Part shown: one piece after another, positions 63,706-64,000 of the stretch
Position numbering within the stretch: the first letter of the stretch is position 1
Layout of the letters: each line of letters starts with the position of its first letter
NCBI RefSeq assembly: GCF_006715635.1
Contig: NZ_VFNP01000001.1
Location: 3,844,001-3,908,000 of the forward strand
DNA length: 64,000 bases
Direction of reading: 5' to 3'
DNA from: Streptomyces sp. SLBN-118
Lineage (GTDB): Bacteria > Actinomycetota > Actinomycetes > Streptomycetales > Streptomycetaceae
Notes under the pieces: generated by a model
Databases searched by the model: none
The model's input: the letters and a program-made list of their open reading frames with translations, nothing else
Told to the model about the DNA's origin: nothing
Made by a program: the position numbers and the translations under genes

Positions 63706-64000
63706 GCGGCACGCTCCTCGACTGCCATCCGTACGGCGTCGAGCAGACCCGCGCTCGACGCCTCCACCATCTCCAGGCACTCCTCGAAACCGTCCATACT
63801 GCCGTAATACGGATCGGGAACATTCAGGTCCCCGGCCGCGGACGGGTCGTACGACCGCATCAGACGCACTTTCGCGGCGTCCGCGGTCGTCGGCGCGAGC
63901 CGCCGCAACTCCCGCAGATGCCCCTCGTCCAACGCGATCACCAGATCGAGGAGCGGGAACCAGGAGGCGCGGAACTTCCGCGCGCTGTGCCCGGACTCGT
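63702..64000 (-). CDS. Low-molecular-weight protein-tyrosine phosphatase (partial)
   Basis: The C-terminal 98 residues or so; the N-terminus with the catalytic CxxxxxR loop lies beyond base 64000. Visible parts: HSARKFRASWF and LDLVIALDEGHLRELRRLA, then the DPYYGSMDGFEECLEMVEAS segment with the general-acid Asp in VPDPYYG. This is the standard C-terminal half of LMW-PTPs (PtpA-like). Overlaps the lyase gene start by four bases. Confidence 0.9.
   Translation of the reverse strand, partial: ESGHSARKFRASWFPLLDLVIALDEGHLRELRRLAPTTADAAKVRLMRSYDPSAAGDLNVPDPYYGSMDGFEECLEMVEASSAGLLDAVRMAVEERAA

Noticed and set aside
62065..63807. Long plus-strand frame across the LysR spacer and lyase gene
   Set aside because: Shadow of the minus-strand lyase; spacer part has no ribosome site or motif.

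Overview
The window is the replication-origin core of a Streptomyces chromosome, or that of a very close relative. Three things show this: very high GC with strong GC bias at codon position three; the gene order cyclophilin, gyrA, gyrB, dciA, recF, gnd, dnaN, oriC, dnaA, rpmH, rnpA, yidD, yidC, jag, rsmG, parA, parB, trxA, trxB, sigM, murJ, cca, ino1, rpsF, ssb, rpsR, rplI, dnaB; and origin motifs of the Streptomyces type (DnaA boxes near TTGTCCACA, parS GTTTCACGTGAAAC). Species cannot be given from the sequence alone.

Layout. Bases 1-6.4 kb hold a partial cyclophilin, small Streptomyces-type membrane proteins, a helix-turn-helix protein followed by a membrane Ser/Thr kinase, a secreted membrane-anchored protein, tRNA-Ala(UGC), a DLW-39 micro-protein and tRNA-Ile(GAU). 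Bases 6.4-16.1 kb are the leftward replication block: DUF3566 protein, gyrA, gyrB, dciA, recF, gnd, dnaN. oriC fills 16.27-16.87 kb, and dnaA lies on its other side. Bases 19.2-25.1 kb are the rightward block rpmH-rnpA-yidD-yidC-jag-rsmG-parA-parB. Bases 26.1-35.6 kb run leftward: thioredoxin and its reductase, sigM with its anti-sigma factor, a pseudokinase, the lipid II flippase murJ, and a large secreted DUF6049 protein. Bases 35.8-41.1 kb hold cca, a small AT-richer secreted protein, an MFS transporter, and a padR-ino1 operon behind a long perfect operator palindrome. Bases 41.5-48.5 kb form a cell-wall module: bifunctional PBP, GT-C glycosyltransferase, alanine-racemase-like protein and FemX. 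Then come rpsF-ssb-rpsR-rplI, a MATE transporter, and dnaB preceded by a second DnaA-box cluster. The last 10 kb are ordinary accessory genes: serine hydrolase, AlkZ-like HTH_42 protein, two GNATs, HAD phosphatase, globin-reductase, NUDIX, LysR, cystathionine lyase-like enzyme and low-molecular-weight phosphatase.

How it works together. DnaA loads at oriC, DciA and DnaB form the helicase step, DnaN is the clamp, gyrase relieves supercoils, and ParA/ParB act on nine perfect parS sites, all between 22.8 and 58.0 kb. Cell-wall synthesis (MurJ, pseudokinase, PBP, FemX) is interleaved with this.

I did not find a clearly new multi-gene system. The best leads are regulatory DNA: the DnaA-box cluster before dnaB, two parS sites each built into a perfect palindrome of about 30 bp, a DnaA box beside parS in front of parA, a leader with competing stems before the PBP gene, and a split murJ/pseudokinase pair. 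Start codons were chosen by ribosome sites and family lengths and are uncertain where stated.
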